From positions 10,846,091 through 10,910,090 of the forward strand of contig OZ024727.1 of the NCBI GenBank assembly GCA_964016875.1: DNA of 64,000 nucleotides. Direction: 5' to 3'. Source of the DNA: Fallopia convolvulus (Eukaryota; Streptophyta; Magnoliopsida; Caryophyllales; Polygonaceae). The notes beneath the pieces are model-generated. The model searched no databases, had not been told where the DNA came from, and saw only the letters and a list, made by a program, of their open reading frames with translations. The stretch's first letter is position 1. Each line of letters begins with the position of its first letter. Shown piece by piece: positions 1 to 11,846 of this stretch. Position numbers and translations under genes: made by a program.

Positions 1-429
1 AAGTGAAAGACTTATTATATAGTGAGAACGAGAGTGGAATAAGAAAGATTATATTTTAAATTTGATCTAATCTTTTGTTTGGAATACCAAAGGTTGATCT
101 TATCTTCTTTTATTTTTACTTTTATTTGTAATATCAATGGTCATAATTTAATGGCTTTAAATTCATATTGTAATATGAAAGGTTGTGTGTAATATTAAGG
201 GTTACTACAAAACTTGCTAAATAAATGATGTAATATTAAAGATTAAAGTTATTTTTGTGTGTAATACCAAATGTTGTAAAATTAATGTTTTAAATTAAGA
301 TGATTTATTAGATTTATATGTGTGTGTCATTATTTGTTAACAGTTTTGAATAAGACAAAATTTTAATGTTAAAATATAAATATAATCATTTCATAACTTA
401 ATCATCATAATTTAATAGTCTTTAGGCCT

Positions 430-531
430 TTTTTACACACTCTCTCGATTCTTAGGTCGAGGGAGGGTGGGTACATCCTGGCCTCCCAGACCCTGTCCGA
501 GGCAAGTCCACACTAGGTTGTTGTTGTTGTA
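430..531 (+). mobile_element. SINE 3' end fragment with (TTG)n tail
   Basis: The stretch contains CCTCCCAGACCC, then ACACTAGG, and ends in TTGTTGTTGTTGT. This is the layout of the 3' end of the TS/Au class of plant SINEs, whose members end in a TTG repeat. No A or B box is visible upstream, so it would be a 5'-truncated copy. The family assignment is from memory of the class consensus. Confidence 0.45.
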
Positions 532-1047
532 TAAAACAAAATTTTATTTTAGAAATGCAAAAATTCTTATCTATTTATTTATATTATGATGATTATTCAT
601 TAATTAATAAAAATAACATAAATTTCTTATTCATAATTTGTTTCTTATAGTTGGACTATTTATTGCAAAAAAGTAACATTTCAAATAGAATATAAAAAAT
701 CGTTTTTATGATGTAATTGTTAATTAATTATTAAATACCTAAACATGTACATTGCTTGAGAAAAATACAAATTTACATGTAGAAAAAATTTAGATAATTA
801 TATGGAATTAAGTAGATGATATATGTACATAAGTTTATATAGAACTATTATTAAATTAAAATTAAAATTAGATATATGTTTTAGGCCAATTGAATGAGTC
901 ATTAATTGACCAAATTTTTCTATTTTATAATATATATAGATAGATTAGAAATTCAACCTATGAATATGAATTCAATTAATGAATTCGTCGTTTAGGTCGG
1001 AATTCAAAATACGACCTAAAAACTCAATATATCATTACTAATTTTAT

Positions 1048-1081
1048 TTCAATTTTCATTACGTGTATAATGAAAATTGAA
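1048..1081. repeat. Perfect 14-bp inverted repeat
   Basis: TTCAATTTTCATTA at 1048-1061 is followed after a 6-bp loop by its exact reverse complement at 1068-1081. Being AT-rich and intergenic, it may be a decayed transposon end. No gene lies beside it. Confidence 0.75.
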
Positions 1082-1447
1082 TAAAACAATAATTTTTATT
1101 AGGTCGGAATACATACATAAACTGCGACTTAATTTATTTTCATTTTAATTTGAAATTGAATTTTAATTTACATATTTATTACAATAATTTTTTTATTTGT
1201 TTAAAATCACGAATTCAACCTACGATTATGAATTCATATTAATTACAAGTTCATAACTAATAATTCAAAAGCGAAATATAACTCTAAATAATACAACTAA
1301 ATTGAATAAAACAACTAATAACAAAAAAAATCTAAATATAGCTAAGAAATTGAATAATAAACAAATTATGAAATTGAATATCTAGCACAAATAAATAAAC
1401 GAAATTGATTAAGTCAATTATATATTCATTACGAAATTATATATTAA

Positions 1448-1960
1448 TCAAATTTTAATACAAAAAAAATTAGTTTGAAGAGAACGTATCGCATCCGTAA
1501 ATGTCGCTCGGGTGCGGATCGGGCTACGAAGTGGAGCGGCTCCGGAAGCCGTCGGAGCATCGGATGTCGATGGAGCCACATCGATCACGCGACCGTATAA
1601 CATCTGATAGCATCGCCTAATCGGATCTCGTTGCCTCTTCCTCCCGGATCTTGCCGAAGCGTCGGTGGTGGCGGGTGCTTGTGCGGCAAACCCCGGAGCA
1701 GAGCCGATGGTGGCTGGTGGTGGTGCACCCGTGCCCGCAACAGCCTCGGTCAAGGCCGGTGGTGGTGCGTCCGCGCCCAGATCTGTGGTGGCGGGTGGTG
1801 GCGCCGGTAACTACGGGTGGTGGGGCGCCCGATCCTTCCGGTGTCAATTGGGAAGCCGGCGGAGGTTCGTGGGTAGCCGGCGAACGGTGGGGATCGGGGG
1901 TTTGGGACATTTTTTTGCTCGATTTTTTGTTTCGCTCAAGGCGCTGTTTCGCAGAGGAGG
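1448..1960 (-). pseudogene. Broken Pro/Ala/Thr-rich ORF of unknown function
   Basis: This GC-rich island reads on the minus strand as a Pro/Ala/Thr/His-rich protein. It starts at an ATG near 1910 (MSQTPDPHRSPATHEPPP). Reading continues in a different frame from about 1750 (TEAVAGTGAPPPAT) through a basic stretch (GRKRQRDP) to a stop at 1448, so at least one frameshift is present. Low-complexity, proline-rich N termini are common in plant transposon accessory proteins, and AGGTCG words lie downstream, so a CACTA accessory ORF is possible. I do not recognise a domain. Confidence 0.3.
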
Positions 1961-2005
1961 AGGACGGAGGAAGAAGACGACAATGGCGGTCGCTCGCGTT
2001 AGGTC

Positions 2006-2158
2006 TTAACCCTAACTTTCCGCTCAGGCCCGTTTCGAGCAGCCCGAAAGGCGCGCAGGCCCGTTTCCTGCGGCCCAATGTTGGCGGCTCGCATTTGCGT
2101 TTTAACCCTAACGTTCCGAGCATGCCCGTTTCGAGCAGCCCGAAAGACGCGCAAGCCC
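2006..2158. repeat. Two direct copies of a ~57-bp GC-rich unit
   Basis: Copy one (2006-2063) and copy two (2102-2158) share TTAACCCTAAC, then CCCGTTTCGAGCAGCCCGAA and GCGCA(G/A)GCCC. The pair ends beside the left end of the gypsy element at 2168. Both copies translate on the minus strand as a similar FGLLETG peptide, but no gene is supported. Confidence 0.7.
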
Positions 2159-2167
2159 ATATCACGC

Positions 2168-3607
2168 TGTTGAGAGGGTTTTTTAACTCGACAACAAATA
2201 AATTTGTAGTCAAGACTCCGCTGAGTATAGCGAAGTCAGGATCGCCCACGGAAAGCAAGGTTGTTTGATTACTAAACTATAAAACAAGAAAGCATAGAAA
2301 CAAAGCAAAACAAAAACAAACAAGGCTACGTCAGCCCTCGGTACCGACCTTGTCAGGGTCGGTAACGATGCTGGATTTCAACACAAACTAAGTAAACAAA
2401 ACACAACCAACTGCAAGCTCGGTACCGACCTGTCTACCTCGGTAACGAGTCTGTACGAAAGTAAAACGAAGGTAATTCAAAATATGAAAACAACTAGGAT
2501 AAGGGCTACCACGACATAATCATGCATATGAACTAGTGTGAAGGATAAATATCATGCCTTAAAGATAAAGCTATAAACTTTCGTTGACCTAAACAAGCAA
2601 ATCAATCAATTTTCACAAATCAATTCACTTTCTACTTATTTTTTAATCCAAAGCTCGAAAATATCGTTACCGAACAATATCAACATTCAAGATTACAACT
2701 TTCTCTTTCGATCAAGTGATAAACTCAAATTACTTCGAATTTCGTCTAAGTATAAGCACAAAACAAGTAGATAAAGGATAAAAGGCAATCAAACATTCAT
2801 CACACACATTCAATCATGCATAACTATGCCGGGTTTCAACCCCGATCCTAGAAAGCCTAACTACTCACTCATGATTGAGATAAAGCAAACAACTAGATTG
2901 AATGAAAACATTGAAATAAAAGCTTACTTGAATTATAAAATCTCGTCTTTGAAACAACCACGACTCGAAAACGAAGAACAACGAGGAACTAAGCAAGAGA
3001 CTCGGTTTCTCTCTCTCTCTCTCGGCTCTCTATCGTTTCTCCAATCCGAATCCAATAAAAAACACCCCCTCTCTAAACTTAAAACAAGAGTATTTATACT
3101 AAGAGAAACTACCTAACAAGGGTCCTATAGAAACTTTCCTAATTAAAAAGATTACGGGATAAAAGATAGATTTTCTAAAATTCGGCGCCGCCTACCGACA
3201 CAGGTCACCTCGGTAACGACCTACACAGGGTCGGTAGACTCATGCTGAATTCTCCAAGTAAAACTCTGTCACACAGCTCGGTACTGACCCTCACAGGTCG
3301 GTAATGAGCTCTCTGTCTTGGGTTTTTGTACTTTCTCCATAGCTTCTTCTTGGATTCAATGGGATTTTTAAGGCGTATTCCTTCTTCTCTTCTCTCCACA
3401 TTCTCCACCATCAACCACTTGACTCTAACTCTCACTAAATGCTCACTTCCGCTTCGAAAACCTATAAAAAAAAACACAAAAACGGAGTATCTTCCATACT
3501 TTTCACAAAATATGTAAACTTATCCAAAAACACATAAAACAAGCACTAAAACTAAACTAAACAACCTAAGAAAAACACCTAAAACTATACTAAAAACATG
3601 AACATCA
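2168..3607 (-). repeat. 3' LTR of the outer gypsy element
   Basis: It matches 16105-17548 over its whole length with scattered substitutions and small indels. It contains three copies or pairs of the CGGTACCGA hairpin word (2336-2368, 2418-2450 and 3190-3310). The plus-strand start TGTTGAGAGG and end GAACATCA agree in both copies, which fixes the boundaries. Confidence 0.9.
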
Positions 3608-3626
3608 AAATACTCCATACTTAAGT
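3608..3626 (-). promoter_or_regulatory. Polypurine tract of the outer element
   Basis: The minus strand reads AAGTATGGAGTATTT directly before the LTR start TGATGTTC, preceded by a GAGGACAAGC stretch. This is the standard plus-strand primer position of Athila-type elements, here slightly degraded from the usual AAGT(A/G)TGGGGGAATTT. Confidence 0.7.
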
Positions 3627-5428
3627 TTGCTTGTCCTCAAGCAATCACAAGACAATAACCAAACCCAAACAAGATGCTCATCAAGCAATAGCCCTTACCT
3701 AAAAAGCAATTTCTAAGCATACCAAAAAATAGCAAATGACTATTAACGTCATCACACATATATAAGCACCAATAGACATAAGCAACCACAATCCAACCTC
3801 ATCAAGGATAATGTGTTTCACTCAACCTCTCATGTGTTTAGGCTATAAATTCAATCTCTCAACTCAATCTTATATGCAAAAACTCATAGAAATTGGAACT
3901 TATATCACTAAACCCTCCACCAAAGATTTGTCAAAACAAGCAAAAATCATCAAGAGAACTTAGGCTCAATGAAAAACTTCATAATCCATTCAGCCGGGTT
4001 GTAATGGGGCTTGGTAATAACAAATAGGCGTGGAAAATATTTGGTCATCTGGTGCTAAAAATATCCGGGAATCAAAGACTCCTAAAAACTCACATTATAC
4101 CAAAAACTCTCATAAAAACATCATACCAAACTCACTTCTCAAACATTATGCACTTTCTTCACTCACCATATAAATCCTAGAAAGCCTCATAAAACATAAA
4201 GAATCCCTTGGTTGTAAACTTGTAAACTCTGCACATCTTCCTTATTTTTTCTTCTTTTTTCTGCATTTTTCATTTTTTTCTCTCGACATGCCTCGGTACC
4301 GACCTGAGAGGGTTGGTAACGAGCTGAAATTTTGCTCTTCTTTTCTCTTTCTAGACCTAGCCCACATAGGCTGGTATCGACTTTAACATGCCCTTTTTTC
4401 CCTTTGTGCATTCTTCAACCAAGAGATCTTTTTACATAAATTGAAACAAGAGACTTTCAATCTACCCCACCCAAACCTTTATTTTGCATCAACTCATATG
4501 TTTGCACTCTACAAAACAATTCCTCTCCAACTTAGTCCTAATCCCCGGATAGGGTCAAGCTTATCTCGGCTAGGGAAAATTTTGTGGAGCAACAATAAAA
4601 AGGCTAAAGCTCAAATTGGCTATCAAAACAGGGATAATGATAAAGGTGGATAAGGATTAATAGTTGTTATGAAAAATAAGTTCTCTATCATATGACTTTC
4701 ACAAGCAATGAAGTAAAAATCTCATATAGGTCTTGAGAAATAGATAATCATCACAATTCCAAGAGATAATATACATGAAGAGAGCAAAACATACATGAAA
4801 AATTAAGGCTAAAAATAAGAGCTCACCAGGTCAATTTTTGTTAGATTGCAACTACTCATGCTACAGTTATACATGCTCAGTTCCATCACAAGCTATTTCT
4901 CTATAAAAACAATTTCATCATAAGACTCAAGATATACTATCAAAAACATGCTGAAAGGAAATTACATGGTCATGCAAGCAATTAACTATCATAGAACCAT
5001 AAGAAAAGGGGTACTTATCCGCTCTAAAATCTTTGTGATTTTTTTTTCCAAATTTTTGATTTTTTTGTGATTTTTTCTCTTCTTTTTTTAAAACAAGAAC
5101 AACTAATAACAACTAAAAGAGGAAACAAGAAACAGAACAAACTTAACAAAAAAACAAACAAACAAGTAAGCAAGTTTTCTATTCCCTCCCTACCCCATAC
5201 TTAAAATTACAATGTCCCCACTGTAATAAAGCAAATCATAAGAAAAGATAGGGAAAAGAAAGAAACTCACAAGATAACTTATCGAAGCAGAAGAAACATC
5301 CTTGAAAGCGAGGTCATCATTTGTTTGGTGGTGGGAAGTAGTGCTCAAAGTTTCCCATAAACTGGTACATCGTTCGCCGGCGCTCCTCATCAACCGTCAC
5401 ACGCTGCTCCATCGTCATCCAGCGAGCG
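3627..5428 (-). other. 3' untranslated region of the outer gypsy element
   Basis: A long stretch with no convincing ORF between the ATHILA ORF1-like frame and the polypurine tract. It holds one clear hairpin word (4291-4325), a decayed one (4369-4383) and A-rich low-complexity DNA around 5030-5170. A long non-coding 3' region is normal for Athila elements. Confidence 0.6.
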
Positions 5429-6931
5429 TCAGCTCGTTGCTGCCGTGCATATTCGAGAGCCATGCGAGCGAAGTACACATCCTCCCAATGACTCATCCGT
5501 TGTTGGAGTTGTGTCTGATGTAAGTTCAGCTGCCGCATCTGAGAAGACAGATCTTGAGCCCATGAAGGAGCGTCGGAATTGGCGTAGTTGGGTTGGGGCG
5601 GTGACTGGCAATGGGCATGCTACTCGAAGTGGTCATGATGGACAAAAGGAGCGTAAGGCACCATGCCGAATGAGTCTTGCTCGGTAGGCTAAGGAGCAGG
5701 CGTTGTGTCGAAGTGGAATGCCTTGGTATTAGCCTCGAAGTACTCGGTACCGATGCCAGGTTGCTTGGTACCGAGGTTGGTGGTGTGTGCTGGGGCCTCG
5801 GTACCGAACTGTGGAACCTCGGTACCGAGCCCTGCCATAGAGGCAGGCTCATCCTCTTCCATTGCAACTCCTTCTCGATCATACCTCGTCTCAAATTCCC
5901 GTAGCGTCGTCTCGCCTTGAGGCTTCTTTTCCAAGGGGAATGGTTGAGACTTGAGACGTCCATGCTTCGTACCAATTCGGCACATGTAGCAACTCTAGCT
6001 TGTCCCGAGTAATCACCACAGTCTGTCCAAGCAACGTAGTGGCTACTCCACCTGGATATCTCTGAAAGATGCTGGAAGACAACCAATACTTTGTATCCAG
6101 CTTCTGGGGGCGGTGTGCGTTGTAGCGCGAGAGATCGACATCAAGAGCCATTGCTAAGAGGCTCACCAAGTTGCCACACCAAACTTCCTTTGAAGAGGCC
6201 CCATGCTTCTCCACGTACTTCAGCCATTCGTACCCCAAATTCATGGGGGCGGGGTCCTTGAAGAGAATAGTCCGAAGGCATCCAACCTCTGTCCTCGTCG
6301 GCCTAGAAAGCTCCTTTTTAGGCCAAATGGTTGCACCCAAAACTCGGAGGATAATCTTGAAAATGGGGTTGATGATGTGCGCCCCTGGAAGTGCCGGTGC
6401 AGTCGGGTTGACTTCCCCGGAAATGTAGCTCCATGTATCTGTAACCTTGAAACCCTCGGGAGCCTTGTAATCCCGGGAGTGGTTGGGGAAGTCGAGGAGG
6501 CGGTTGAATCCGGCCATGTTGAACTCATGGTCAGCATTGCCCAATCGGAACCTAATCCTTTCGACAAACGTCTTGGACTTGAAGCTGATTCGGAGAGTGG
6601 CAATGAACTCGGTAGTGAGGGTTGTATAATGTGGGACATCCTCCTTTTAGAGGAGATGTGGCACACCGAGAATAGCAAAGGCGTGCTTAACATCCTCATA
6701 AATTTCATTGGCCTTGGCACTAGACCTCGAGAACCATCTTGTGAGGTGGTCCTTCTGGATGACGGAGTCGAAGATCATTAATTGCTCCCGAGTCGGCAGG
6801 ATGACTTCGTCCATTCTTGGAGGAGATGCAGATCTTTCGGTCCTCCTCTTCTTTCTTGCCTTAGAGTCGGCCCTGCTTGTGCTTGCCAATTGGTACCTGA
6901 AAACACAAAAAATAACCAAGGTAAGATCCAC
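5429..6931 (-). pseudogene. ATHILA ORF1-like protein (env position), frameshifted
   Basis: Minus-strand frames overlap here. The first (6931-6647) includes a basic stretch (KARKKRRTERS) then MDEVILPTREQLMIFDSVIQ. The next (6544-5891) contains NMAGFNRLLDFPNHSRDYKA, followed by KVTDTWSYISG and later KEVWCGNLVSLLAMALDVDL. The FNRLLDFP and YKAPEGFK words are typical of the ATHILA ORF-1 family found downstream of pol, where some elements carry an env-like gene. No function is established. At least two frameshifts separate the parts. The tail (5689-5985) holds repeated (L/F/I)GTE peptides encoded by the palindromic hairpin words. Confidence 0.6.
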
Positions 6932-8017
6932 TCAAATCAACAAGAAAAATCCCATACTTGCATTCGGAAATGGCCTCGACCCACCTCGGTACCGAGCCAA
7001 GAGGGTCGGTATCGAGGTCTCTGGGTTTAGCTCTGGTTCTGGGCAATCACAAGTCGTTACCGACCCTCACAAGTCGGTAACGAGCCTGGGCGAGAACATT
7101 ATGCGAGTGATTCCGAATCTCTAACCCCAAATTTTCGACAATTTAGCACAATTTCAAGCAAGATTACGCACAAAAACACACAATCAAGTACTTGCAACCC
7201 CATAATTGCTTAAAGCCCTATCTAATCATGCCAAAAATTGCCAAAAATCATGGTGAAAATCATGCAAATCAATAACAAGTTACTTCATGCTTTTCTATCA
7301 CCAAATTTCAATGTAAATCGAGCATGAATAACCGAAAATAAAACAAGATTAACCACCAACATAGAGGCATGTAAGCACGATGCAATATAGAAACGCAATC
7401 TCGAATTCACACAAAGATCTAGATATGAAAACTACCTAAAATTACCATGAATTTGCAAGAAAAGAGTTTAGGGTTCAGAAATCATACCGTAGTCGTGTAA
7501 AATTGAAGAACGAAAATTCGACTTGCAAGGGTAACGAGGGCTTGAGGCTTTGGTAATGAACCAACAGAGTGTTGATCGATATCGAGTGGGATGCAAGTTT
7601 TAGGGCGAATGCGGTGTGCGGCAGCGTGGTGTGGAATCCGAATGGGAATCGGTTTAGATCCTGAGAGATTGGTGAGGATTGGGGTGGGATTTTGTGGTTT
7701 TGAGAGAGTTTATGAAGGGCTTTGGCAAGAGGCGGCGTGAGAAGAGAGGCAAGGAAGGAAGAATTTTAGGTTTAGAGAACATACCTATGCCGCGCGTCTC
7801 GTTTCTGGGTAATGTCGCAGGTCGGTACCGACCCTCACAGCTCGGTACCTAGCCTGGGCGACTCTTTTTCCGCATCTTATCGTGCCCGACTTCTGTGGCA
7901 TGTTAGCTCAAAAATATCCTATCTCACAAACTTCTAATCTACTAAAACTCATAAGAAAGCTAAGAAAAAGAACTATAAAAAGAAAAGAAAACTAAACTAA
8001 ACTAAAACCGGGTTGCC
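6932..8017 (-). other. Spacer between protease and ORF1 of the outer element
   Basis: No ORF of note. The minus strand just after the protease frame reads GAGGCAACCCGG, a word that in Athila-type elements usually follows the end of pol. It holds hairpin words at 6984-7016, 7053-7085 and 7821-7854. The place of RT, RNase H and integrase is missing, which points to one large internal deletion upstream of this motif. Confidence 0.6.
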
Positions 8018-9226
8018 TCACGTAAGCGCTATTTTTAATGTCGTCAGCCCGACGAACTTACCTGGGCAATCAAGGTGGCTCTTTTTCAGCTTTGTCGGGG
8101 TCGTGGAAAACCCGTACCTAGCAGTAAAGGCATTGTTATTTCTTCTTACTAAATTTCGTCCTTCATCTTCTAACAATATGCTCGGTATTCCTATACAAGG
8201 GTTAGTGAAGTCCGAGAACCAAGGAGGTTTCGACTCATCTATAGCATGAATAGTAGGGTACGGTGTAGGAATATGATATAAGGAATGATCATGAACGGTG
8301 ACAGTGAATCTAGAGTTAGAGTACTCACCTTGATCGGTCATTAAGGGAGTCAGTACTAAGGTAGTTGAGGTCGTTATCAACCAATTTGAAGTAAAGCCTC
8401 CCTCGGTATCGTGCCAAAATGCGCCTCCCTCATCATATTGATGTGCAAAGGGCTTGGTACCGACCCAAGGTGGGTCGATAGCTGGCTCGGTAGTTCTCTC
8501 ATAATCATTATTGATTGGAAGGAAAACTTCGGGCTTAGCAATGTCGAGTTCTGGTTGGGGCATCTCGATCTTTGCGGTTGCGGCTGTGTCATTGGCATCT
8601 TGATTTAGGCTGAACTCGACCCGCTCTTCTCCTTTGTCAAAGGTGAGGAGTCCTTTTCGAACATTGACTCGAGTACCTACTGTAGCAAGGAATGGTCTGC
8701 CCAGAATGATGGGAACTAGTGGGTCTTCGGGCATATCAAGGACAATAAAGTCGTTTGGTATGAAGAATTTGCCCACTTGATTGGGAAAATCATCAACGAC
8801 TCCAGTAGCTTTTACACTACATCCGCCTGCCATGTATAGCCTCATATCAACGGGTTCCAAAGGTCCCATATTAGCCTTGGACCAAATTGAAAGGGGAAGT
8901 AGACTGACGTTGGCTCCCAAATCACATAGTGCTTTGAATCGGTGGTCGCCGATCCCGATAGTAATAGCAAATCTCCCTCGGTCACCTAGCTTTTCCGGAA
9001 GGGTTATGGATCGGACCTCATCTGTCAGCTCTGTTATCGACCTTTTCCTGCTAAGAATGTCTTTCAAGAATTTGGTGTAAGCCGACATTTCGCTTAGGGC
9101 CTCAGCGAATGGTATAGAAATATTTAAGCCCTGAAGAATCTTAACGAAACGCTTAAACTTGTCTTTCGTTGAGTCCTTAGACTTCTTAGTAGGGAAGGGG
9201 AGAGACTTCACCAATCTCGGAACCAA
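8018..9226 (-). CDS. Retropepsin-like protease with truncated pol tail
   Basis: A 402-residue open frame. Around residues 80-110 it has the Athila-type aspartic protease core ALCDLGANVSLLP, then VPIILGRPFLATVGTRVN, the flap-to-C-terminal ILGRPFL word of retropepsins. The first ~60 residues (FVKILQGLNISIPFAEALSE, then KFLKDILSRKR) are the usual pre-protease region of these elements. After about residue 215 the sequence loses similarity to pol. AIDESKPPWFSDF resembles the segment just before the integrase zinc finger, so RT and RNase H appear to have been deleted. The frame ends immediately before the GAGGCAACCCGG word. It is open but non-autonomous; whether it is expressed is unknown. Confidence 0.75.
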   Translation of the reverse strand: MVPRLVKSLPFPTKKSKDSTKDKFKRFVKILQGLNISIPFAEALSEMSAYTKFLKDILSRKRSITELTDEVRSITLPEKLGDRGRFAITIGIGDHRFKALCDLGANVSLLPLSIWSKANMGPLEPVDMRLYMAGGCSVKATGVVDDFPNQVGKFFIPNDFIVLDMPEDPLVPIILGRPFLATVGTRVNVRKGLLTFDKGEERVEFSLNQDANDTAATAKIEMPQPELDIAKPEVFLPINNDYERTTEPAIDPPWVGTKPFAHQYDEGGAFWHDTEGGFTSNWLITTSTTLVLTPLMTDQGEYSNSRFTVTVHDHSLYHIPTPYPTIHAIDESKPPWFSDFTNPCIGIPSILLEDEGRNLVRRNNNAFTARYGFSTTPTKLKKSHLDCPGKFVGLTTLKIALT

Positions 9227-9534
9227 AGCGGGTTAGAGATGTGGCGCTACCGGGTGGACAATCGGGTCGATCGGTGTCGCGGAAGGGTCGGTACTGACCC
9301 TGGTGGGTTTGGTATCGAGCCTGGGACCAAGAGAGTGGCTCGGTGTAGAGGACTTACCTGGGTTGGGGTCGGTGACGAGCTTGGGAGCATCGGTACCGAG
9401 TGTTTTAGGCTCGGTAACGACCCTCTTCGGCACGTTATCGGTCTGGACCGTGGCGTCTTCTTCAGTAAAGAGGTCCCTTTCCTTAGCTTCGACACGATTT
9501 GGTAGCGTCTTTCCGCTCCTGAGGTGTACAACCG

Positions 9535-10779
9535 CTATCTGTTAGGGTTCTTGTCGGGGCAGCCCGGGAGTTGCCCATGTGGCCTCGGAATCTGTGCAAC
9601 TAGGTTCCCTAGTTGTGAGTCAACGCTCTTCTCCCAAATATCAAACTCTCCCCATCTTTTCATTTGATTATTAAGGTTGTCTTGGACTCCATTGATTTCA
9701 TTCTTTACTCCATTAATTTCTTCATGAAGTCTTTGCACCCAAGATGCTGGCTCTTGATAGCCTGGAGGACGATATTGTGCGGGTCGTCTATCCGGAGGGG
9801 GGAGGCTGCATAGTTTTGATTTTGATTTTGATTTCCCCAAGCCGGGTAGTTGTTTGGCCTGTCAAAATTATTAGGCGGATTTCTGTATTGCCCTCTCATA
9901 TAATTCATCTCGGCATATGTCTCAGCGGCTCTAACCTGCTCAATGATAGTGCAAGCAGAAGTACTATGGGTAGAAGAGCCATACTCTTGACAATTTTGAG
10001 AGGTTTTCAGAAAACCTACCGGTTTCTTCAGACGGTTGATCTTATCCTGTAGAAATTAATTTTTGACATCGGGATCAACTTCGTCTTTATTTGGGATGTA
10101 GAGACGTTTTTGTGGCTGAGGTGGCTGTTGGGTCCCATACATAGCATCGTAATTGGTCAGTTTGTCCATCAACTCCTATGCAGCGGTGGGATCCATCTCA
10201 ATAAAACCGCAAGCAGTGTGCATGTTGATGCGGTTCTTTGTTTCAACATTAATTCCTTGAAAGAAGATTTCTTGGAGGACATATGGTGGTTGCCCATGGG
10301 TAGGGCTCTGTCTGAGCATCTCCGTGAATCTCTCTCATGTCTCCACAAAGGTCTCGTTAGGCAGCTAGTGGTAGGAGGTGATACGCTTTCTCAATTGATC
10401 ATACAAAACCTTCCAAGTCTTGATAAACTAAGGAGGTAAGCTCTCCAACCAGCTCAGGGCCTTTCCTGTAAGAGACCATCTGAAAGCTTTTAACAGAACA
10501 TATTCTAGAGAGACACCTTCAACAGCAATAGTGTCACATAAATCAAGAAATTTTTTAATATGTTCCATAGGGCACTCAGTAGGTTTCCCTTTAAACTGAG
10601 CCCGTTTGATTAAGGATATAAATTGAGGCTTAATCTCAAAAGTCTTCTCTATCTCTGGAAGCACGATTGCAGACTTTGGCACCCTCAGTTCTGGATGCAT
10701 ATACTGTTTAGCATTCCTCGGATAGGCATTGAGTCGTTCCTGTAGAGCGGTCTTCTCAATCTGTGTGGCTTCGAGTTGC
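9535..10779 (-). pseudogene. Athila-type gag, main part, frameshifted
   Basis: The minus-strand frame at 10700-10428 reads FEIKPQFISLIKRAQFKGKP, then HIKKFLDLCDT and KALSWLESLPP, the core of the Retrotrans_gag family. Translation continues in other frames with FVETWERF-like and CTIIEQV-like pieces down to the NNYPAWGNQNQN-rich C-terminal region (9908-9705) and the ASWVQRLHEEINGVK coiled segment (9840-9535). Several frameshifts and stops break it. The upstream end at 10779 is cut by insertion of the nested element; the N terminus lies at 15839-15989. Confidence 0.75.
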
Positions 10780-11826
10780 TGATACGCTCTATTTAGTATA
10801 GGTTAACTCTTGTATTTTAGGTATGATTTGAGTGTATTTAGGTTAGTTTTGAGCATAATTAAAATATGAAGACCGAAGACATGATTTGAAGAATTGCAAG
10901 AGTTTTGAAGACAAGTGTTGATTTGGAGTTGTTTTGACACCACTTTCTTGTAACGCTTATTTCGGGAGCTACGGTGATCGGATGAAGCTGAATTTAGCAT
11001 CATTGGAAAGCTAACTCAAAGAGCTACAATTTATGTTTGCACGATGAGTTCAAATTCCAACTCTATGTGGGTCAAAACCACCTCCTAAGTTGACACCAGA
11101 ATGATGTCAGAAGATCCGCGCCCGCGGATCTAAACCACGCTTGCGGTTCGATGAGGTTCCGCGGCCGAGGAGGACTACTTGATCCGCGCTCTCGGTTTGA
11201 TTCCGCGCCCGCGGATTGTGGATTTTCAGCGCCGAATTCCTTCGTTATTTTCTATCTTTTTATTATTATATCTTAGGGTTTCGGATTGATATTCTATTGT
11301 TTGGATTAGTTTGATTGTTGTTTGTGCAATCTTATTTATCCTTGAAGCAACTCTTTTCTAGGACCGTGGACTAGAATTGAGAAAGAGTATTTGATTGTTA
11401 TTTTATGCATGAGACTCGTAGCTTGATTGCATGAATTGATTTCCTGTTATCCTTAATATTTTGCACGATTTGAATTAAGCGTCCTTGTTCATATCATAAT
11501 TCTGCTTGGACCGTGGACAAGCGGAAATCTTTTATAAGGATTGGAATTAACCTGCGAATTAATAGAAAAGTTGATGAATTGATGATCGAATGATTAAAAA
11601 GGTGGAATTGATAGAATGAACTCTGCTTTCCTTCAATTGATTTAATCCCCAATATTATTTGCTTGTTCGCTTGTTTGTCTAAACTTCCAAAACCCCTGTC
11701 TTGTTATTTGTTGATTGTTTAGAATCCCGATTCTCTTGGGTACGATCCCTTACTTGCATGCTATACTAGTTTGTAGTTTAGGGTAATTTATTTTTGATCT
11801 TGGCAACAACGACTTTATGCTCGTCA
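10780..11826 (+). repeat. 5' LTR of the nested element (with internal deletion)
   Basis: It matches 14531-15838, but is 261 bp shorter. The missing block lies after the AGGGTTT(C/T)GGAT word at about 11290 and corresponds to roughly 15030-15295 in the other LTR. The GATT at both edges suggests a microhomology deletion. It carries palindromic words such as GATCCGCG facing CGCGGATC at 11113-11130. Confidence 0.88.
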
Positions 11827-11831
11827 AATTT

Positions 11832-11846
11832 TGGCGCCGTTGCCGA
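11832..11846 (+). promoter_or_regulatory. Primer binding site, tRNA-Asp type
   Basis: TGGCGCCGTTGCCGAGG follows the 5' LTR after a 5-bp spacer. TGGCGCCGTTGCC is the usual Athila/Tat primer site, complementary to the 3' end of tRNA-Asp. The tRNA identity is from knowledge of the family. Confidence 0.75.

Larger units (their letters stand above)
1..1447. other. AT-rich intergenic DNA
   Basis: No gene is supported here. The stretch is AT-rich. Between about 940 and 1260 the words GAATTC, AGGTCG and CGACCT recur, for example AGGTCGGAATTC facing TACGACCT. This resembles the subterminal repeats of a CACTA-type transposon, but I see no CACTA terminus. A SINE tail and a perfect hairpin in this interval are listed separately. 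Confidence 0.6.
2336..9425. repeat. Dispersed ~33-bp hairpin words built on CGGTACCGA
   Basis: More than a dozen sites carry an arm like CTCGGTACCGACC, a 5-8 nt loop often CTCACA, then an arm like GGTCGGTAACGAG. Examples are at 2336-2368, 2418-2450, 3190-3240, 3276-3310, 4291-4325, 6984-7016, 7053-7085, 7821-7854, 8450-8490, 9285-9325 and 9366-9425. The other LTR repeats its own set (16270-17250). A cluster at 5737-5830 lies in coding sequence and translates as repeated GTE peptides. The two arms are near reverse complements and each arm is itself near-palindromic. Confidence 0.85.

Noticed and set aside
1651..2268. A 205-codon plus-strand ORF over the GC-rich island
   Set aside because: It crosses the left boundary of the gypsy LTR at 2168, so it is an artefact of high GC content.
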